Part shown: piece by piece, positions 6,453 through 9,339 of the stretch
Numbering within the stretch: the first letter of the stretch is position 1
Layout of the letters: each line of letters opens with the position of its first letter
Assembly (NCBI GenBank): GCA_038210495.1
Contig: JBBQWR010000083.1
Coordinates: 1 to 9,339, forward strand
Direction: 5' to 3'
DNA length: 9,339 nt
DNA from: JBBQWR01 sp038210495
Lineage (GTDB): Bacteria; Planctomycetota; Planctomycetia; Pirellulales; DATAWG01
Position numbers and translations under genes: made by a program
Notes under the pieces: model-generated
Databases searched by the model: none
Seen by the model: the letters and a program-made list of their open reading frames with translations, nothing else
Told to the model about the DNA's origin: nothing

Positions 6453-6971
6453 TTAATGCCATGCGTAGAGCGTATCCTTAAGCGGAGAGTCGTCCTTCGT
6501 CGGCTCTGGCTTTTGGGTCCGGACTCGGTCCCACCAGTCGCGATAGACCTTGACGAGCGCCGCATGATTCTTCTCCGAATCTTCCGTCCAATTTTTTAGC
6601 TCAAGGCCGCGTTTAAAGCAGAGGGCGTTGTTCGAGGGAAACTTTCCGCCCAGATGGACACCCTCGATCAACCAGAGTGCCACCATGCCCTCGCTGCACT
6701 GGGCTTCGTACTGCGATGAGAGGCTGTTTCGTGGAAAAGACTTCAAGCTTTTTGTGCTGTCGACATGCTGGAGCAGCGCGGGCACGTCCGACACCTCCAG
6801 TTTAGGGAAACTCATTTCGGCATACTTGCCCGCCCGCATCGTTTCGAAGAGAGATTCGACACGATCGTTTCGAGCGGCGGCGGGTTGATCTGACGCAAAA
6901 CAAGGTTTCGCGGCGCCGCCGAATATGAGGGAACAACCGAATACGACGCGTGCGATCGATGATCTGAACAT
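6453..6971 (-). CDS. Small secreted protein of unknown function
   Basis: The product is 172 residues. The start ATG (6969-6971) is preceded on the minus strand by GAGGAGG (6980-6986) at good spacing. Residues 1-26 form a signal peptide (basic MFRSSIAR, a hydrophobic core VVFGCSLIFGG, a break near CFASD). The mature part is charged and mixed, with a central block FPRNSLSSQYEAQCSEGMVA and LWLIEGVHLGGKFPSNNALC. It holds two cysteines in the mature region (Q-C-S and A-L-C-F), which could form a disulfide, and ends in LYAWH. I do not recognise a named family with certainty; the GMVALWLIEG wording recalls small exported planctomycete proteins. It is convergent with the alpha-galactosidase and transcribed alone. 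Confidence 0.75.
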   Translation of the reverse strand: MFRSSIARVVFGCSLIFGGAAKPCFASDQPAAARNDRVESLFETMRAGKYAEMSFPKLEVSDVPALLQHVDSTKSLKSFPRNSLSSQYEAQCSEGMVALWLIEGVHLGGKFPSNNALCFKRGLELKNWTEDSEKNHAALVKVYRDWWDRVRTQKPEPTKDDSPLKDTLYAWH

Positions 6972-7011
6972 AAACTTGGCCTCCTCAAAAAGTCGGTTAC
7001 AGCCCGACCGA

Positions 7012-7017
7012 ATTGTA
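7012..7017 (-). promoter_or_regulatory. Possible -10 box of the small secreted protein gene
   Basis: TACAAT on the minus strand would give a leader of roughly 35 bases before the ATG at 6971. No convincing -35 box stands 17 bases upstream, so this is only a candidate. Confidence 0.25.
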
Positions 7018-7160
7018 CACTTTCCTCGGTTGGCCGCATGTAACGGTCAGGTAACTCCCAAACGCTCCTCGACCAGCCACGGCGAGCTACCGGACCTCAC
7101 GTCGCCATCGGCATCCCGATCGCAGTCGCCAGGAAGCCGTATCAAGGAAATGGCTCCGGG

Positions 7161-7218
7161 GGGAGCAAAAGGGGACGCGACTCGTTCTAGAATCGAGTTG
7201 CGTCCCCTTTTATCTCTC
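7161..7218. repeat. REP-like palindrome, copy 1
   Basis: The core 7167-7211 is a near-perfect palindrome: AAAAGGGGACGCGACTCG on the left, CGAGTTGCGTCCCCTTTT on the right, with a TTCTAGAAT centre. With its flanks (GGGAGC before, ATCTCTC after) it is 58 bp and differs from the copy at 9040-9097 at one base only (A7189 against T9068). Confidence 0.85.
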
Positions 7219-7341
7219 CCGCGACATTTTGCCTCTTGCGCTGATGGCGCCATGGCTCTGTTCCTTGGGGTTAAGAATCTGGGCTTTGCAGCCCTTTGTT
7301 ATCCCTGATCGTGTGCTCGGCCGCAAGAAAAATCGATTAAG

Positions 7342-7401
7342 AGCCTATCCGAGAACCGTCGGGGACTGCCCCCCTCTCCTCGCACGGTTCGCGGATAGGC
7401 T
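7342..7401. repeat. Long inverted repeat (second REP-like type)
   Basis: Arms AGCCTATCCGAGAACCGT (7342-7359) and ACGGTTCGCGGATAGGCT (7384-7401) pair at 17 of 18 positions around a 24-base loop starting CGGGGACTGCCCCCC. Bases 7353-7373 match 8704-8724 inside the EamA gene at about 17 of 21 positions, so the two belong to one repeat family. Confidence 0.75.
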
Positions 7402-7493
7402 GCAAATCGGATGGTCACGGCATCGGCGGCGGGAAAACAAAATTCTTGACGGCCAATCGTTGCAATGAGTAGTCGATGTCCGGTAGCATAACG

Positions 7494-7524
7494 CAATCGG
7501 TGTGGAGCTTCTCACATCCGATTG
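7494..7524 (+). promoter_or_regulatory. Hairpin in the leader of the Lys-Asp-tail protein gene
   Basis: CAATCGGTGTG (7494-7504) can pair with CACA-T-CCGATTG (7513-7524), an 11-bp stem with one bulged T and an 8-base loop. It lies 35 bases before the ATG at 7560 and 20 before the ribosome binding site. It could be an operator or an mRNA-stabilising hairpin. No T-run follows, so it is not a terminator. Confidence 0.4.
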
Positions 7525-7559
7525 TCTGATGCCCGCCATACACCAAGGAGGCCGTTCCC

Positions 7560-8519
7560 ATGTCGCGCAGCTTGCCCGTCGGCGTCGTCGGTAAAATTGC
7601 CTTGGCGCTCATTCTGTTGGCGGCGGCCGGAGCGCCGGCGCTGGCCACGGCGCCCCCCGACCGAATCGCCCAAATGGCGCAGGCCGTGTTCGCCCGCGCC
7701 GGCGGCACGCAAGCCAAGGGAATCACGAAGGAAAAATTCACGGCGGCCGAAGGAAAGATCGACGAGGCGATCGACAAGCTGACGGTCGACGGCGTGATCG
7801 GCGGCGACACGCCGCCGCCGGTGATCATCAAGCGCGATCTCTCCAAGAAAGAGACAATCAGCAGCGTCGAGTTCCTGCATTATTTCCGCGGCTTGGTTTC
7901 CGATCGCGATCTGGAGATCCGCCGCAAGCTCGTCGATATGAATATCGCTCAGTCGGGCGCCGCCAAAGCGGCCGCCGACGCCGCGCGCGAGGCCGCCCTC
8001 GCTCAACGTTCGCAGGCCGAGGCCCAATCCGCCCAAATCGCCGCCCAAAACAGCTCCAACCAAACCGCTCAACAACAGAATCAACAGCTCGAATATCGCA
8101 ACCAGCAACTCGAACTACAGTTGGCTCAAGCGCGCCTCGCGGAACTCGAATGGTATCGCAATCATCCCAAGCAGCCGATTCAACTCACCGACTCACAGGG
8201 CAACGTGGCGCCTAACTCCGGAAGCAGGTCTTCTGGGCCGGTCGGCGGCCTCGGCGGAGCGCCCACAATCTCCGGGCAAACCGGCAGCGGCGCCGTCGGA
8301 CAAGGCTTCGGCGGCGGCAGATCAACCGTCGCGCCGATCATTGGCGGCCAACCTACCGGCATCAAAGTCAACACCCTTCCGCCCCGTAGTTCCAGTCAAG
8401 GCATCGGCGGTGGGGGCGCCTCTTCCACCGGCGGCAAGAGTCCCGGCGCAACGGCAGCCGACAAAGCCAAGGACAAGGATAAGGACAAGGATAAGGACAA
8501 GGATAAATCGAAAAAGTGA
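7560..8519 (+). CDS. Exported Ala/Gln coiled-coil and Gly/Ser-rich protein with Lys-Asp tail, unknown function
   Basis: The product is 319 residues. ATG 7560 follows AAGGAGG (7545-7551) by 8 bases. Residues 1-29 are a signal peptide (VVGKIALALILLAAAGAPALA, cleavage near ALA-TAPP). Residues 35-125 are a charged, probably helical domain (ITKEKFTAAEGKIDEAIDKL, VEFLHYFRGLVSDRDLEIRR). Residues about 130-205 form an Ala/Gln/Glu-rich coiled coil (AAKAAADAAREAALAQRSQA, QQQNQQLEYRNQQLELQLAQ). Residues 215-300 are Gly/Ser/Pro-rich and unstructured. The C-terminus is (KD) repeats ending KSKK. It is likely periplasmic or envelope-associated; the coiled coil suggests self-assembly. I do not recognise a family. 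Its stop overlaps the GTG of the next gene, so the two may be co-transcribed. Confidence 0.8.
   Translation: MSRSLPVGVVGKIALALILLAAAGAPALATAPPDRIAQMAQAVFARAGGTQAKGITKEKFTAAEGKIDEAIDKLTVDGVIGGDTPPPVIIKRDLSKKETISSVEFLHYFRGLVSDRDLEIRRKLVDMNIAQSGAAKAAADAAREAALAQRSQAEAQSAQIAAQNSSNQTAQQQNQQLEYRNQQLELQLAQARLAELEWYRNHPKQPIQLTDSQGNVAPNSGSRSSGPVGGLGGAPTISGQTGSGAVGQGFGGGRSTVAPIIGGQPTGIKVNTLPPRSSSQGIGGGGASSTGGKSPGATAADKAKDKDKDKDKDKDKSKK
8469..8504 (+). repeat. Three perfect 12-bp tandem repeats
   Basis: AAGGACAAGGAT occurs three times in a row and encodes KDKD units at the C-terminus of the exported protein. As a pure repeat of a multiple of three, it can change copy number without breaking the frame. 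Confidence 0.95.
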
Positions 8520-9070
8520 ACGGTGACGACCGTTCCCCCGGACTTGTCGCCGGTGATTTGGCCGCCGTCCACGTGGCCGTGTTCTTGTTCGGTCTGTCTG
8601 GGTTTTTGGCCCGGACCGTTTCCGCCCCAGCCAGCGCGATCGTGCTCGGCCGCGCTCTGATCGCGGCGGCCGCGCTTTGGCCGATTATCTTTTGGCTATC
8701 CAGGAACCGTCGAAGTCTGTCCCCTTTTGTGCAATCTTTGGACTTCGGTGACCTCGGTCGAACCGAACGAAAGGGGACTGTGCCCCTAGCCGCGGACGGT
8801 TCCCCCGCAGGCCCCGCGCCGTTTGGCGCCCGGCGAACGGCTCTCTTCTTTCTTATCTCCGGAGTCACGTTGGCCGTTCACTGGCTGACGTTCTTTCACG
8901 CGATCCAAATCTTAAACGTGGCGGTCGGGCTATTGTCGTTCGCCACGTTCCCGCTGTTCACGACATTTTTGGAACCGCCAATCTGCGGATCGCGTCTGAC
9001 CGCCCGCGGATTTGTGACCGCGCTGGCCGTCGCGATCGCGGGAGCAAAAGGGGACGCGACTCGTTCTTGA
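8516..9070 (+). pseudogene. EamA/DMT-family transporter, interrupted and truncated by REP-like palindromes
   Basis: DMT transporters are inner-membrane proteins of about 290-300 residues with ten helices; this frame gives 184 residues with about five. GTG 8516 overlaps the previous stop. The N-terminus fits EamA: residues 14-34 (DLAAVHVAVFLFGLSGFLAR) and 40-62 (SAIVLGRALIAAAALWPIIF) are helices 1-2, and 108-128, 132-151 and 162-177 are helices 3-5 (LISGVTLAVHWLTFFHAIQI). Residues about 63-96 are foreign: they translate a palindromic insertion at 8703-8803 in frame. After AVAIAGA the frame enters a second palindrome and ends at its TGA (9068-9070). No helices 6-10 follow in any frame before the next insertion sequence. 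A working transporter is unlikely. Confidence 0.8.
8703..8803. repeat. Nested palindromic insertion inside the EamA frame
   Basis: GGAACCGTC (8703-8711) and GACGGTTCC (8795-8803) are perfect outer arms. Inside, GTCCCCTTTTGT (8719-8730) pairs with ACGAAAGGGGAC (8767-8778), and TTCGGT (8744-8749) pairs with ACCGAA (8762-8767). An alternative stem is CGAAGTC (8711-8717) with GACTTCG (8741-8747). The frame stays open through it, adding about 34 residues between helices 2 and 3. Confidence 0.75.
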
Positions 9071-9097
9071 ATCGAGTTGCGTCCCCTTTTATCTCTC
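9040..9097. repeat. REP-like palindrome, copy 2
   Basis: It is identical to 7161-7218 except for one base at the centre (T9068 against A7189), with the palindromic core at 9046-9090. It lies at the break point of the EamA gene, and its centre supplies the TGA stop. The DNA after it codes for an unrelated protein, so it marks a junction. Confidence 0.85.
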
Positions 9098-9201
9098 GTG
9101 TATGAAGTGCTCCAAGAGCGTCCGCTGACCGATGCCGATCGCGCGGCCGCCGTGCTCAGCGACCAAATCGTGGTCCTCGGCCAGGGGCGAAAGGCCGACG
9201 C
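9095..9201 (+). pseudogene. Orphan coding fragment between a REP-like palindrome and an IS
   Basis: In the same frame as the EamA gene, but after its stop, the sequence reads LVYEVLQERPLTDADRAAAV and then LSDQIVVLGQGRKAD. Third positions are almost all G or C, as in real genes here. The peptide is soluble and acidic/basic mixed, so it is not the missing half of the transporter. It is bounded on the left by the REP-like repeat and on the right by an IS left end at 9202. I do not recognise the family; LSDQIVVL loosely recalls the end of ABC ATPases, which is too weak to name. Confidence 0.45.
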
Positions 9202-9339
9202 CAGGGCGAACGCATCACAGCCTATACAAATTATCACCATGTACACTGGTTTGGGCAAGGCTGACAGCGAAGGATGGATTTCGGGGCGACAATTGTTGTC
9301 GCCTGACGGAACGAATCCTTTGGTTCATGGAGGTTGGTC
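9202..9339 (+). mobile_element. Left end of a second ISAs1-like copy (partial)
   Basis: It begins with CAGGGCGAACGCATCACAGC (9202-9221), the inverted partner of the end at 120-139. The copy has the same orientation as the one at 1-139 and runs out of the window. No ISAs1 transposase N-terminus is recognisable in the 138 bases; either the ATG at 9328 or one just outside could be the start, since GGAGG stands at 9330-9334. A leader hairpin lies at 9286-9304. Confidence 0.65.
9286..9304 (+). promoter_or_regulatory. Hairpin in the leader of the right-hand IS
   Basis: GGCGACAA (9286-9293) and TTGTCGCC (9297-9304) are perfect 8-bp arms with a 3-base loop, 23 bases before ATG 9328. Many insertion sequences use such stems to block translation of read-through transcripts. 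That role here is inferred. Confidence 0.4.

Larger units (their letters stand above)
6987..7559. other. Gene-poor stretch with palindromic elements
   Basis: I find no credible gene in these 570 or so bases. They hold the divergent promoters of the genes starting at 6971 (minus) and 7560 (plus), the REP-like palindrome 7161-7218, the long hairpin 7342-7401 and a small hairpin in the leader at 7494-7524. Short open frames here mostly read through the palindromes. Confidence 0.6.

Noticed and set aside
7281..7294. GGGCT-TTGC-AGCCC as a terminator
   Set aside because: The stem is only 5 bp with a weak T stretch, and no gene ends upstream.
7446..7489. Sigma70-type promoter for the gene at 7560 (TTGACG 7446, TTGCAA 7460, TAGCAT 7484)
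   Set aside because: No pair of boxes has both good matches and correct spacing; a chance match is likely.
9203..9339. Small protein starting at ATG 9240
   Set aside because: It reads through the IS leader hairpin, has no ribosome binding site and no resemblance to a transposase N-terminus.

Overview
The window looks like a chromosomal accessory region of a planctomycete (Pirellulales-like). The reasons are GC-rich coding with strong G/C in third positions, a RAYT with the wording typical of that phylum (CLMPNH, LTTSHVRRYHRHY, ERNPLRAGLV), secreted carbohydrate-active enzymes, and many short palindromes built on AAAAGGGGAC / GTCCCCTTTT arms. The phylum is an inference from protein style; no marker gene is present.

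Layout. At 1-139 lies the 3' end of an ISAs1-like insertion sequence that cuts off the 5' part of a clan GH-A (GH5/cellulase-like) glycosidase gene (140-876). A convergent REP-associated tyrosine transposase (RAYT) gene on the minus strand has been split by a complete IS21-family element (1072-3940, istA + istB, 7-bp target duplication). The RAYT's last 24 codons now sit at 999-1071 and the rest at 3941-4541. A secreted GH27-like alpha-galactosidase with a C-terminal F5/8-type-C-like domain follows (4533-6356). A shared hairpin separates it from a convergent gene for a small secreted protein (6453-6971, minus). After a gene-poor stretch holding a REP-like palindrome and a second hairpin come a secreted Ala/Gln- and Gly/Ser-rich protein with a Lys-Asp tail (7560-8519) and, overlapping it, an EamA-type transporter gene (8516-9070). 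The transporter gene carries one palindromic insertion in frame and is ended by another. A short orphan coding fragment follows, then the left end of a second ISAs1-like copy (9202-9339).

How it fits together. The two glycosidases and two exported proteins suggest a polysaccharide-use and envelope neighbourhood that mobile DNA has repeatedly disrupted. At least five genes are broken or abnormal: GH5-like, RAYT, istB, EamA and the fragment at 9095. The clearest new signals are the nested history IS21-into-RAYT, which can be reconstructed base by base; a family of REP-like palindromes close to a RAYT that itself looks dead; palindromes inserted into a transporter reading frame; and IS21 end repeats that recur inside both istA and istB as the same peptide motif. 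Both window ends stop about 138 bp inside the same IS, so the window may be a whole contig broken at a multi-copy repeat.
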